Shown: one piece after another, positions 9,008 through 17,372 of the stretch | Position numbering within the stretch: the stretch's first letter is position 1 | Layout of the letters: every line of letters begins with the position of its first letter | Notes under the pieces: model-generated | The model's database searches: none | What the model was told of the DNA's origin: nothing | What the model saw: only the letters and a program-made list of their open reading frames with translations | Position numbers and translations under genes: made by a program | Source: an uncultured Paracoccaceae bacterium | GTDB taxonomy: Bacteria; Pseudomonadota; Alphaproteobacteria; Rhodobacterales; Rhodobacteraceae | DNA length: 64,000 nucleotides | NCBI GenBank assembly: GCA_947497985.1 | Contig: CANMIX010000001.1 | Span: forward strand, 1 to 64,000 | Direction: 5' to 3'

Positions 9008-9883
9008 ATGGACATTCAATCCGTCGGTGTGATTGGCGCAGGCCAAATGGGCAACGGCATCGCCCATGTGATGGCGCTCGCGGGCTATGACGTTGTTTTG
9101 AATGACGTAAACCAACAAGCTCTGGACGCCGCGATCAGCCAGATCACGAAGAATTTGAACCGGCAGGTGAGCCGGGAAAAGATCACCCAGGCTGAAATGG
9201 ACGGCGCTGTGAAACGCATTCGCGCCTCCTTGGCATTGCCCGATGTTGGGCAAACAGATTTGGTGATCGAGGCCGCGACAGAGCGGGAAACCGTTAAACA
9301 GGCGATTTTTGAAGACCTGTTGCCTCATCTCAAGCCGGAAACGATTCTCACCTCCAACACGTCTTCAATTTCGATCACGCGTCTGGCCAGCCGGACCGAC
9401 CGCCCGGAACGGTTTATGGGCTTCCACTTCATGAACCCCGTTCCGATCATGCAGCTGGTGGAATTGATCCGCGGTATTGCCACGGATGAAGAGACTTTTG
9501 CGGCCTGCAAAACCGTGGTGGAACGACTGGGAAAAACGGCTGCCAGCGCCGAAGATTTCCCCGCCTTTATCGTAAACCGCATTCTGATGCCGATGATCAA
9601 CGAAGCGGTGTACACGCTGTATGAAGGTGTTGGAAACGTGGAATCCATCGACCAATCGATGAAGCTGGGTGCAAACCATCCGATGGGGCCGCTGGAATTG
9701 GCGGACTTTATCGGCCTGGATACCTGTCTGGCGATCATGAACGTTCTGCACGATGGTTTGGCTGACACGAAATATCGCCCCTGCCCCTTGCTGACCAAAT
9801 ATGTCGAAGCAGGCTGGCTGGGCCGCAAAACACAACGCGGGTTCTACGACTATCGCGGCGATGTGCCGGTTCCGACCCGCTAA
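9008..9883 (+). CDS. 3-hydroxybutyryl-CoA dehydrogenase
   Basis: The 291-residue enzyme interconverts acetoacetyl-CoA and 3-hydroxybutyryl-CoA with NAD(P). The Rossmann motif GAGQMGNGIAH begins at residue 10, the SNTSSI segment lies near 116-121, and the catalytic His140 is in GFHFMNPVPIM. The C-terminal domain shows NRILMPMINEAV and GANHPMGPLELADFIGLD. The ATG at 9008 was chosen over the upstream in-frame start because MDIQSVGVIGAGQMG is the standard N terminus. It stands alone, with dyads before it and a terminator after it. Names used in related genomes are hbd, hbdA or fadB2. Confidence 0.94.
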   Translation: MDIQSVGVIGAGQMGNGIAHVMALAGYDVVLNDVNQQALDAAISQITKNLNRQVSREKITQAEMDGAVKRIRASLALPDVGQTDLVIEAATERETVKQAIFEDLLPHLKPETILTSNTSSISITRLASRTDRPERFMGFHFMNPVPIMQLVELIRGIATDEETFAACKTVVERLGKTAASAEDFPAFIVNRILMPMINEAVYTLYEGVGNVESIDQSMKLGANHPMGPLELADFIGLDTCLAIMNVLHDGLADTKYRPCPLLTKYVEAGWLGRKTQRGFYDYRGDVPVPTR

Positions 9884-9897
9884 TTGAATGAAGCATG

Positions 9898-9933
9898 AAA
9901 AAGGCGGCTGCCAATTTTGGCGCCGCCTTTTTT
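9898..9933. terminator. Bidirectional intrinsic terminator
   Basis: AAAAAGGCGGC pairs with GCCGCCTTTTTT around a loop that can itself fold (TGCCAA / TTGGC). The A-run and T-run make it work for the plus-strand hbd gene and the minus-strand acyltransferase gene that converge here. Confidence 0.88.
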
Positions 9934-9959
9934 CAATTCTAGTATCGCAAATCTACCGC

Positions 9960-10907
9960 TCAGTTTTTCTTGGAACCTAGCGCAAGCGTATGATCGCGCA
10001 TCCAAGCCATAAAACCACGTGGATCGCTGTGAAGCGTTTCCATCTGCTCATCGGTCAAGGCATCGCCCACAACCGGAGCCTGGGGTTTGTTACAGGCGCG
10101 CACAATCTCATGCAGCAGCAAACCCTGACGTAAAATCGGAGAGATCTTGGATGCAATCTGGTACCAGCGGGAGTTTGATCCCGGAAAGAACATCGGCACG
10201 ACACGCGCCCCCGAACGGCGGATCAATTGCGCGGTAAAGACGTTCCACTCACGTTCGATAACCGGGCCAAACCAAGTGTCAGACGAGCTGACAACCCCTG
10301 AGGGGAACAACGCCACAACACCACCTGCCTTGAGATGCGCCATCGCTTTGGCGCGCATATCGACCATTTTGCGCTGTGCGTCTGGATCATGCGGGAAAGG
10401 CACAGGGATCATGAATGAAGTCGCCGCCTCATCCAACCCAGTCAGAACCGAACGGGTGAGGATACGGTAATCCTCGCGCTGACGTCCGATGATATCGGCA
10501 AAAATCATACCATCGACCATCCCATGCGGGTGATTTGCCACCACCACAACAGGACCTTCGGTCGGGATCTTTTTGATCTGTTCTTCGGGTGTGGTCAGTT
10601 CGATGCCCATCACGTTCAAGGCACCGCGCCAAAACCGCTGTCCACGATACAAAGCGTTTTGCTTTTCGAACTTTTTGACCATCCGCAGAATCGTCAGCTT
10701 GCCGGTCATCCACTCCATCGTTTTGATGGCCAGCGACGTCCAACGATCGTCAAAGGAATTTGCATAGGTCAGGGTGCGACGGTCATAAACCTCGCCGGTG
10801 CTGGCCTCGGCAGGAGCATTGCCCCTGCGGTTACTATCGTGCGCGGTGTCCGCCAATTTCGTCGTCCCGTCTACTGCCGCCGGTCCCGGTGTCCTAAAAG
10901 CCTTCAC
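9960..10907 (-). CDS. Lysophospholipid acyltransferase family protein
   Basis: A PlsC-like acyltransferase of about 315 residues. The acyltransferase motif appears as VANHPHGMVDG, followed by a conserved PVPFPHDPDA segment, FPSGVVSSSDTWFGP and the FFPGSNSRWYQIA block. Such enzymes transfer acyl chains to lysophospholipids or ornithine lipids; the acceptor here is unknown. The start is uncertain: the reading frame is open to 10982, and the GTG at 10907, which overlaps the end of the HPr gene by 14 bases, is my choice. The conserved part begins only near RTLTYANSF, so a later start is also possible. Confidence 0.85.
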   Translation of the reverse strand: MKAFRTPGPAAVDGTTKLADTAHDSNRRGNAPAEASTGEVYDRRTLTYANSFDDRWTSLAIKTMEWMTGKLTILRMVKKFEKQNALYRGQRFWRGALNVMGIELTTPEEQIKKIPTEGPVVVVANHPHGMVDGMIFADIIGRQREDYRILTRSVLTGLDEAATSFMIPVPFPHDPDAQRKMVDMRAKAMAHLKAGGVVALFPSGVVSSSDTWFGPVIEREWNVFTAQLIRRSGARVVPMFFPGSNSRWYQIASKISPILRQGLLLHEIVRACNKPQAPVVGDALTDEQMETLHSDPRGFMAWMRDHTLALGSKKN

Positions 10908-11163
10908 CGAATTTGTCTGCGACGAGCGCTTCCAAAGCTTCGGCGAGGGCCGATGCGTCGGGCCCCGAAGTTTCGACGTCAATAGTCGTTCCTTTGGAGG
11001 CTGCCAACATCAAAAGCCCCATTATACTGTCGCCTGACGCCGACATACCATCTTTAGACACTTCTGCGCTGGCGTCAAAGCCTTCCACCACTTCAACCAG
11101 CTTTGCCGAGGCGCGCGCGTGCAACCCTTTTTCGTTTACGATTTTGAGCGTTGTTTGAACCAT
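10894..11163 (-). CDS. Phosphocarrier protein HPr
   Basis: The 89-residue phosphocarrier of the phosphotransferase system. The phosphorylated His15 sits in GLHARASA, and Ser46 in GDSIMGLLML is the site that HPr kinase modifies. Its ATG directly follows the stop codon of the EIIA gene. With EIIA(Man), RapZ and HPrK upstream, but no enzyme I or sugar permease in the window, this is the incomplete, regulatory PTS typical of alphaproteobacteria rather than a sugar uptake system. Confidence 0.95.
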   Translation of the reverse strand: MVQTTLKIVNEKGLHARASAKLVEVVEGFDASAEVSKDGMSASGDSIMGLLMLAASKGTTIDVETSGPDASALAEALEALVADKFGEGF

Positions 11164-11571
11164 CTACTGCGCCTGTTCCCCTTCTGGGGTTATGTTTTGA
11201 CTGTTAATATATTTACGCCCGGCTTCCATGGCCTGACGCACAGCGTCCGAAACCGGGAGGTCGCGGGATTTGGCCAATTTAATAAGCATCGGCAAATTGG
11301 CCCCATAAAGAATGCGGCGGTTGGACGGCTGACAGGCCCGCAGCGACAGATTCGACGGCGAGCCGCCAAACAGATCGGTGACCACAACAACACCGCCGCC
11401 GGAATCGACCTTATCCGCGGCTGCACAAATCTCATCTTGTTTGGCGCCTCGGTCATCCTCTGGACCGATTGCAACGGTCAACAGCGAAGGCAGCGGTCCG
11501 ACAACATGTTCGACCGCAGCTCGGTATTCCTGTGCCAAGCCACCGTGGGCTACGATTACTATTCCGATCAA
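11164..11571 (-). CDS. PTS mannose-type EIIA component
   Basis: A 135-residue EIIA of the mannose family. The phosphorylatable His9 is in IVIVAHGGLAQ, and VVVVTDLFGGSPSNLSL is the second conserved block. It receives phosphate from HPr. With no EIIB, EIIC or EIID genes nearby, it probably acts in signalling. In rhizobia a similar EIIA(Man) (ManX) lies beside HPr, hprK and chvGI. It directly abuts the HPr gene and starts 20 bases after the rapZ stop. Confidence 0.94.
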   Translation of the reverse strand: MIGIVIVAHGGLAQEYRAAVEHVVGPLPSLLTVAIGPEDDRGAKQDEICAAADKVDSGGGVVVVTDLFGGSPSNLSLRACQPSNRRILYGANLPMLIKLAKSRDLPVSDAVRQAMEAGRKYINSQNITPEGEQAQ

Positions 11572-11591
11572 ATCGGCCTCACTCAGTTCCG

Positions 11592-12458
11592 CTAGCCTTG
11601 CAGCTCGCGATGTCTAATTGACACCTGCGGCGCGTCTTCCGCAAGGGCCTTCGCGAGAGTTTCCGCCAATGTAACGGAACGATGTTGCCCGCCGGTACAG
11701 CCAAAGGCGATCGAAAGATGTGATTTTCCCTCATCGCGGTAGGCCGGCAGCAAAAAACGCGTCATGTCCAGGACCCGATCAAAGAATCCCTGATATCGGG
11801 GATCGCCGCGGACATGGTCTTGTACCGAGCGGTCGCGCCCATTCAGCGCACGCAGTTCTGGCACCCAATAGGGATTGTTCAAAAACCGGCAGTCAAACAC
11901 CAGATCGCTGGCATAGGGTACGCCGCGTTTATAGGAAAAGCTCTGGATCGAAACGGCTAGGGCGCGTCCCTTGGGAGCAAAGAAGTTTTCGATTTCTTCC
12001 CGCGCCTGATGCACGTTCATCTCGGATGTATCGAGCAATATATCCGCTCGGTCGCGAATTTGCGCCATCAGGCCCAACTCTCGCCGCACACCGACCTCAG
12101 GGGATTCCGCAGGTGCCAAAGGGTGGCGGCGGCGGGTCTCTGAGAACCTGCGCAACAGAACTTCAGCGCGGGCATCCAGATACAAAACGCTCAGTTCGAC
12201 ATCCTGGCGCTGCGCGATCAAGTTGATCGCATCGAGCAAAGCAGTTGGAGAAAAGTCACGGTTTCTGCTGTCCAGCCCCAGGGCAACTGGCCGATCGCCT
12301 GGCGCGCTTTCGACCAAGCCGGGCAGAAGACTAAACGGCAGATTGTCGATTGCCTCATAGCCAAGGTCTTCAAGCACGTTGATCGCAGTTGTCCGCCCCG
12401 CACCCGATGGGCCGGTGACCAGTACGATCTTCAATTGCGCCTGTTCACGGATGCTCAT
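11592..12458 (-). CDS. rapZ: RNase adapter protein RapZ
   Basis: The 288-residue P-loop protein of the RapZ (YvcJ) family. The Walker A motif GPSGAGRTT is at residues 16-24, and the C-terminal block FGCTGGQHRSV is the family hallmark. In enterobacteria RapZ delivers the sRNA GlmZ to RNase E; whether that target exists here is unknown, although binding of nucleotide and a regulatory role are likely. The start MSIREQAQLKIVLVTG at 12458 overlaps the hprK stop by 14 bases, as expected for coupled genes; a longer open frame upstream runs into hprK. Confidence 0.95.
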   Translation of the reverse strand: MSIREQAQLKIVLVTGPSGAGRTTAINVLEDLGYEAIDNLPFSLLPGLVESAPGDRPVALGLDSRNRDFSPTALLDAINLIAQRQDVELSVLYLDARAEVLLRRFSETRRRHPLAPAESPEVGVRRELGLMAQIRDRADILLDTSEMNVHQAREEIENFFAPKGRALAVSIQSFSYKRGVPYASDLVFDCRFLNNPYWVPELRALNGRDRSVQDHVRGDPRYQGFFDRVLDMTRFLLPAYRDEGKSHLSIAFGCTGGQHRSVTLAETLAKALAEDAPQVSIRHRELQG

Positions 12459-12879
12459 CTGGATCCAATGCTCCGCCTTTGAGATATTGTAGCAAAGCGG
12501 CGGCGAAATGCGGCCCCTCTCTTTTGTGAAGAACCGGAACAGCCACCGATAGCACATCCATATAGCGTTTTTTTGGCAAACGCTCGGTTTCTATTTCGTC
12601 CAATTTTACGATAGCAAAAAGCGTTGCCTTTTCGCAGACCTCAGCCCGCAGAATTCCGACACCGCGCGCTTCGATCAGGCCTGAAATCGTCGATGGCGCA
12701 GTGACCACAACATCATCGCCGTCCCGCGCTAGCTGCGTTTGGTCATCGGAAACCAAATCCGCACCATAGGCCAAAAGCTGCAGCGCTAATGACGATTTTC
12801 CACTGCCGGACGGACCAAGAAGCAGCAGCGCGCGCCCTTCGAAGGCGACGCTGGTACCATGCAGACAGAGCGTCACCAC
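12445..12879 (-). CDS. hprK: HPr kinase/phosphorylase, short alphaproteobacterial form
   Basis: A 144-residue protein that corresponds to the catalytic domain of HPr kinase/phosphorylase and lacks the N-terminal domain of Gram-positive enzymes. The Walker A motif GPSGSGKSS is at residues 22-30, VSDD follows near 43-46 and the signature IEARGVGIL near 68-76. It modifies the serine of HPr, and the HPr gene three genes downstream retains Ser46. It starts 7 bases after the chvG stop. Confidence 0.93.
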   Translation of the reverse strand: MVTLCLHGTSVAFEGRALLLLGPSGSGKSSLALQLLAYGADLVSDDQTQLARDGDDVVVTAPSTISGLIEARGVGILRAEVCEKATLFAIVKLDEIETERLPKKRYMDVLSVAVPVLHKREGPHFAAALLQYLKGGALDPDEHP

Positions 12880-12886
12880 CTGTTAC

Positions 12887-14593
12887 CTAGACGGGGAGCC
12901 CGACAACAAAGCGAGCACCAAGCGGTTCAGATGTTGCGTCAGTTTCCGTTGGGCGAATGTTTTCAGCCCAGATGACACCGCCATGCGCTTCGACGATCTG
13001 TTTTGAAATCGCCAGACCCAGGCCAGAGTTATTGCCGAAATGTTCCACCGGACGTTGGGAATAGAAGCGTTTGAACACTTTGGTCAGCGCCTGTTCTGGG
13101 ATGCCGGGGCCTGTATCTTCGACCACGATCAAAACGCGGTTGTCGCGACGGCGTGCCCAGACACGGATTGCATCGCCTTCTTCACAAAACGAAATCGCGT
13201 TGGTGATCAGATTGACAAAGACCTGCGCCAATCGTGCCTCAAGGCCCTGCAACAAAATAGGGTCTGGTGGCAGGTCGGTGATATAATCGATCCCCTTGTT
13301 ACGCGCATCCTCGCCCAAATACTGGTTCAAGTTGCCAAGCATATTAAGAAGGTTAAATTCTTCTTCTTCTTCTTTGACCAGCTCGGCGTCGAGGCGCGAA
13401 GCGTTGGAGATGTCACTGACAAGACGGTCTAAACGGCGCACATCATGCTCGATCACATCCATCAGTTTTTGACGCTGGTCATCGCGTTTGACCATCCGCA
13501 AGGTGCCAACAGCGGATTGCAGGCTGGCAAGCGGGTTCTTGATCTCATGCGCGACATCCGCCGCAAATTGTTCGTTGCTGTCGATGCGTGTGTAAAGCGC
13601 TTTGACCATGCCGCGCAGCGCGCGGCTGAGGCGTCCGATTTCATCTGGACGCGCCGAAAGGTCCGGGATCCGGATACGGCTGGGTTTTGCTTTGCGCGAT
13701 CCGCGCTCGCGGCCAATTTCCGCGGCCTCGGCCAAATCTGCCAGCGGATTGGCAATGGTCGAGGCGAGCACCAGGCTCAAACCAACGGAAACCAAGAGAG
13801 AGACCACAAAGAGTTGCAAAACCTGCTCGCGCCCGGCGCGGTCCAATCGATCGATTTCTCCGGTTGGCGTGGCAAGTGCTACGGCACCAAACAGTTGATC
13901 GCCCTTGCGGATTGGGGCGACGGCCGAAAAGACCGTGCCTGCCGGAGGTTCAAGAATCGCTTGGTTCACTTGGCCGGTGCCAATGGAAGTCTGGACAAGT
14001 TCGGCGATTTGATCTTCTAGAGCCATACGTGGGGCAACGTCATGCCCACCAAAGAGACCGCCCACAACGTCCCAAACTTTAGCCAAGGCGTCAGAAATGA
14101 CAGTGTTACCCGCCCCTGCATCCTGCTTTACCAAAGCTTTCAGCTGGCTGGTGCCCTGTGCTTGGGTCACCAAGCCACCTTGGGCGTCGAAAACCAAGAC
14201 ATCGACCCCTTCACGCAGATCGATTTGTGCCAGTGTGCCGGCAGCATCAATGCCGTCTGAAGTAGCAAAATTGACTGAACCGCTGCCGGGAATCTGCGCC
14301 TCAAAAACGTCGGCAACCAGCGATGCCTCTGACACCAATGTAACCGCGCTTTGGTAGACGAGGCTTTTACGCGACGCGTTCAAATAAAGCACACCGGCCA
14401 CCAGCAAGGTGATGGCAATCAAATTGAACGTAATGATCTTTCGCGTCAGTGGGGAGCCACGCAGCGAGAACACCCCTCGCCGGGCGCGTTTAGCTTGCAA
14501 CTCACGCTCAACTGATGTGGCCGGGGCGATCCAATCATCCCCCAGCACAACGTCAGCAGTCTGCTGATCCTGGCTTACCCCGGTATCCCGCAT
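12887..14593 (-). CDS. chvG: Sensor histidine kinase ChvG (ExoS-like)
   Basis: A 568-residue inner-membrane histidine kinase. A basic cytoplasmic N terminus leads to TM1 (about 52-73), a periplasmic sensor domain of about 185 residues, TM2 (about 258-280), a HAMP region and the kinase core with His349 in ADVAHEIKNPLASL, an N box in NLITNAISF and the G boxes DTGPGIP and GLGLAISK. In rhizobia and Agrobacterium this kinase responds to acid and envelope stress with ChvI. A run of five GAA codons encodes a Glu stretch near residues 408-412. It follows chvI by 36 bases. Confidence 0.94.
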   Translation of the reverse strand: MRDTGVSQDQQTADVVLGDDWIAPATSVERELQAKRARRGVFSLRGSPLTRKIITFNLIAITLLVAGVLYLNASRKSLVYQSAVTLVSEASLVADVFEAQIPGSGSVNFATSDGIDAAGTLAQIDLREGVDVLVFDAQGGLVTQAQGTSQLKALVKQDAGAGNTVISDALAKVWDVVGGLFGGHDVAPRMALEDQIAELVQTSIGTGQVNQAILEPPAGTVFSAVAPIRKGDQLFGAVALATPTGEIDRLDRAGREQVLQLFVVSLLVSVGLSLVLASTIANPLADLAEAAEIGRERGSRKAKPSRIRIPDLSARPDEIGRLSRALRGMVKALYTRIDSNEQFAADVAHEIKNPLASLQSAVGTLRMVKRDDQRQKLMDVIEHDVRRLDRLVSDISNASRLDAELVKEEEEEFNLLNMLGNLNQYLGEDARNKGIDYITDLPPDPILLQGLEARLAQVFVNLITNAISFCEEGDAIRVWARRRDNRVLIVVEDTGPGIPEQALTKVFKRFYSQRPVEHFGNNSGLGLAISKQIVEAHGGVIWAENIRPTETDATSEPLGARFVVGLPV

Positions 14594-14629
14594 GGGTTCA
14601 CGCCTCCCAAAGACCCAAATGACTGGATC

Positions 14630-15331
14630 TTATTCTTCGTTGTAACGATAACCGATACCATACAGCGTTTCGATTGCAGAAAAATCAGAATCGACACTGC
14701 GCATCTTTTTGCGCAAACGCTTGATGTGGCTGTCGATGGTCCGGTCATCCACATAAACCTGATCATCATAGGCCACATCCATCAGCTGGTCGCGGCTTTT
14801 TACAAATCCAGGCCGTTGTGCCAGAGCCTGCAACAGCAGGAATTCAGTGACCGTCAACGAGACATCGTCCCCTTTCCAAGCCACAGCATGTCGCAGCGGG
14901 TCCATACGCAGGTTGCCACGTTCCATCACTTTGGTCTCAGGCGTGGTGGCCACGGTTTCACCGCTCACCGCTTCTTGGCGTCGCAACAAAGACCGGATCC
15001 GTTCCACCAGCAAACGCTGCGAGAATGGTTTCTTGACGTAGTCATCAGCGCCCATGCGCAGGCCCAGAACCTCGTCAATTTCATCATCTTTGGAGGTGAG
15101 GAAAATCACCGGCATTTGGGTTTTCTGTCGCAAACGCTGCAACAGGTCCATGCCGTCCATGCGCGGCATCTTGATGTCCAGCACAGCCATATCCGGCAGT
15201 TTCTTGTTGAACGCATCAAGCGCCGCTTGACCATCATTATAGGTCTCGACCTCGAATCCCTCAGCCTCCAGTGTCATGGCTACCGAAGTGAGAATATTCC
15301 TGTCGTCATCGACCAGTGCAATCTTTGACAT
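14630..15331 (-). CDS. chvI: Response regulator ChvI
   Basis: A 233-residue OmpR-type regulator and partner of ChvG. The receiver domain has acidic residues 8-10, phosphorylated Asp52 in [12 protein letters not shown] and Lys102 in [10 protein letters not shown] winged-helix DNA-binding domain occupies about residues 130-230 and ends in [10 protein letters not shown]. It is first in the minus-strand series chvI-chvG-hprK-rapZ-EIIA-HPr and is divergent from pckA, an arrangement seen in many alphaproteobacteria where ChvI affects pckA and envelope genes. Confidence 0.95.
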   Translation of the reverse strand: MSKIALVDDDRNILTSVAMTLEAEGFEVETYNDGQAALDAFNKKLPDMAVLDIKMPRMDGMDLLQRLRQKTQMPVIFLTSKDDEIDEVLGLRMGADDYVKKPFSQRLLVERIRSLLRRQEAVSGETVATTPETKVMERGNLRMDPLRHAVAWKGDDVSLTVTEFLLLQALAQRPGFVKSRDQLMDVAYDDQVYVDDRTIDSHIKRLRKKMRSVDSDFSAIETLYGIGYRYNEE

Positions 15332-15696
15332 TGGGTTTGCCCCTAATCTGCTCGTTATTTGTAGTTATTAGTTTTGTTCCTTCATCGCTTTTCTAAGGAC
15401 ACGAATCAATCCCCATTAACGAATCGGGCATTTGTTTGACCAATTGTGGTGCAAAAACGCCTTATAAACTGTTTCTAACGCGTGCGTAAAATTTCCTATC
15501 TGGATCATTGTTTGCGATAAAGCTCGTATGGTTGCGCTAAATGTTTTTCCGATGGCGCTAACGGCGTGAAACTACGCTATTCTTCGTCAAAAACATCATG
15601 TTAAGACCTCCCGCACTGGAACCAACTTCCAGGCAATTTTTGCCCCAATGCACGGAAAATTTATCCGTGCCGTTCGCCGCTACAGGAGACACACAC
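15332..15696. promoter_or_regulatory. chvI-pckA divergent regulatory region with repeated TTGCG(A/C)TAA elements
   Basis: A 365-base gene-free region that must hold both promoters. Two copies of a ten-base element, TTTGCGATAA at 15511-15520 and GTTGCGCTAA at 15531-15540, sit exactly 20 bases apart, and ATGGCGCTAACGG at 15552-15564 is a third relative. A TTGACC (15436) with a TA-rich TTATAAA (15462) may be a poorly spaced promoter for pckA. The AGGAG at 15683-15687 is the pckA ribosome-binding site. The repeats look like sites for a dimeric or tandem-binding regulator. Confidence 0.5.
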
Positions 15697-17295
15697 ATGA
15701 CATACGGCCGGGTAAACCCGCAGTTCCGCCTCGAAGATCAGGGCATCGAGGGTCTTGGAAATGTCTATTATAACCTCATGGAACCGGCTCTGATCGAAGA
15801 AGCGATCAAGCGCGGCGAAGGCACTTTGGGCAATGGCGGCGCGTTCCTTGTGACCACCGGAAAATTCACCGGTCGCTCGCCCAAGGACAAACATGTTGTC
15901 AAAACTGACAGCGTTGCTGACAGCATCTGGTGGGAAAACAATGCCGCGATGAGCCCGGAAGGGTTTGATGCGCTACATGCCGACATGCTGGAACACATCA
16001 AAGGTCGCGACTTCTTTGTTCAGGATCTTGTGGGCGGTTCTGACCCCGCACATGCGATCAACGTGCGCATGGTGACAGAACTTGCGTGGCATAACCTGTT
16101 CATCCGCCACTTGCTGCGCCGCCCGGATCGCGAAGATCTGGACGGATTCCTGGCGGATTTCACCGTGATCAACAGCCCAAGCTTCCAAGCGGATCCAGCC
16201 AAGCACAATTGCCGGTCCGAAACCGTGATTGCTATGAACTTCGACAAGAAGCTGATCCTGATCGGTGGCACCGAATACGCAGGTGAGAACAAGAAGTCGG
16301 TCTTCACCCTGCTGAACTACCTGCTGCCGGCAAAAGGCATCATGCCGATGCACTGTTCCGCGAACCACGCCAAGGGCAACCCGGTGGATACGGCCGTGTT
16401 CTTTGGTCTGTCAGGCACCGGTAAAACAACCCTGTCCGCGGATCCCGATCGCGTGTTGATCGGCGATGACGAACATGGTTGGGCCGACAACGGCACCTTC
16501 AACTTTGAAGGTGGCTGCTACGCCAAGACCATCAACCTGAATGCCGAGGCAGAGCCCGAGATCTTTGCCACCACGTCGAAATTCGGCACTGTGATCGAAA
16601 ACATGGTGTTTGACGAAGAGACCAAAGAGCTCGACTTTAACGACGACAGCCTGACGGCAAACATGCGCTGCGCTTACCCGTTGCACTATATCTCAAACGC
16701 ATCGGCAACCGCGCGTGGCGGCAACCCCAAGAACATCATCATGCTGACATGTGATGCCTTTGGTGTACTGCCTCCGATCGCGCGTCTGACACCGGCGCAG
16801 GCGATGTATCACTTCCTGTCTGGTTTCACGTCCAAAGTGGCGGGAACCGAGCGTGGGGTCACCGAACCAGAGCCCACATTCTCAACCTGCTTTGGTGCAC
16901 CATTCATGCCGCGTCGTCCCGAAGCCTATGGCAACCTGCTGCGTGAAAAGATCGCGGAACATGGCGCGACCTGCTGGTTGGTCAACACCGGCTGGACAGG
17001 TGGCGCCTATGGCACTGGCTCGCGGATGCCGATCAAAGCAACCCGTGGTCTGCTGACCGCTGCGTTGGACGGCTCCCTCGCCGAAGCCGAATTCCGCAAG
17101 GATGCGAACTTTGGCTTTGATGTTCCAGTCACCGTACCTGGCGTTGCCGAGGTTCTGCTGGATCCACGTCGCACCTGGGGTGACAAAGACGCCTATGACG
17201 CGCAGGCCGCAAAGCTGGTTCAAATGTTCTCGGACAACTTTGAACAATACCTGCCCTACATCGACGAAGACGTAAAAGCCTCTGCTATCGGCTAA
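15697..17295 (+). CDS. pckA: Phosphoenolpyruvate carboxykinase (ATP)
   Basis: The 532-residue enzyme converts oxaloacetate and ATP to phosphoenolpyruvate, the entry step of gluconeogenesis. [12 protein letters not shown] is at residues 54-65, the kinase-1 loop [11 protein letters not shown] at 237-247, GDDEHGW follows at the metal site, and [21 protein letters not shown] is typical. The ATG at 15697 has AGGAG 9 bases upstream; a longer frame reaches 15598 but adds an unconserved extension. It is divergent from chvI and ends in a terminator. Confidence 0.97.
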   Translation: MTYGRVNPQFRLEDQGIEGLGNVYYNLMEPALIEEAIKRGEGTLGNGGAFLVTTGKFTGRSPKDKHVVKTDSVADSIWWENNAAMSPEGFDALHADMLEHIKGRDFFVQDLVGGSDPAHAINVRMVTELAWHNLFIRHLLRRPDREDLDGFLADFTVINSPSFQADPAKHNCRSETVIAMNFDKKLILIGGTEYAGENKKSVFTLLNYLLPAKGIMPMHCSANHAKGNPVDTAVFFGLSGTGKTTLSADPDRVLIGDDEHGWADNGTFNFEGGCYAKTINLNAEAEPEIFATTSKFGTVIENMVFDEETKELDFNDDSLTANMRCAYPLHYISNASATARGGNPKNIIMLTCDAFGVLPPIARLTPAQAMYHFLSGFTSKVAGTERGVTEPEPTFSTCFGAPFMPRRPEAYGNLLREKIAEHGATCWLVNTGWTGGAYGTGSRMPIKATRGLLTAALDGSLAEAEFRKDANFGFDVPVTVPGVAEVLLDPRRTWGDKDAYDAQAAKLVQMFSDNFEQYLPYIDEDVKASAIG

Positions 17296-17318
17296 GGTCA
17301 CACCGCGATTAACAAATG

Positions 17319-17347
17319 AAACCCCGGCCTAATAAGCCGGGGTTTTT
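17319..17347 (+). terminator. Intrinsic terminator of pckA
   Basis: AAACCCCGGC pairs with GCCGGGGTTT across a CTAATAA loop and is followed by a T-run, 24 bases after the pckA stop. The A-run on the left arm may also let it stop transcription of the convergent dgt gene. Confidence 0.9.
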
Positions 17348-17372
17348 ACGTTTTAGGCAGGTTGCAATTGGA

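Noticed and set aside
13358-13372. Five TTC repeats (GAA on the coding strand) in chvG as a phase-variation tract
   Set aside because: It is a trinucleotide tract, so slippage would keep the frame and only change the number of Glu residues.
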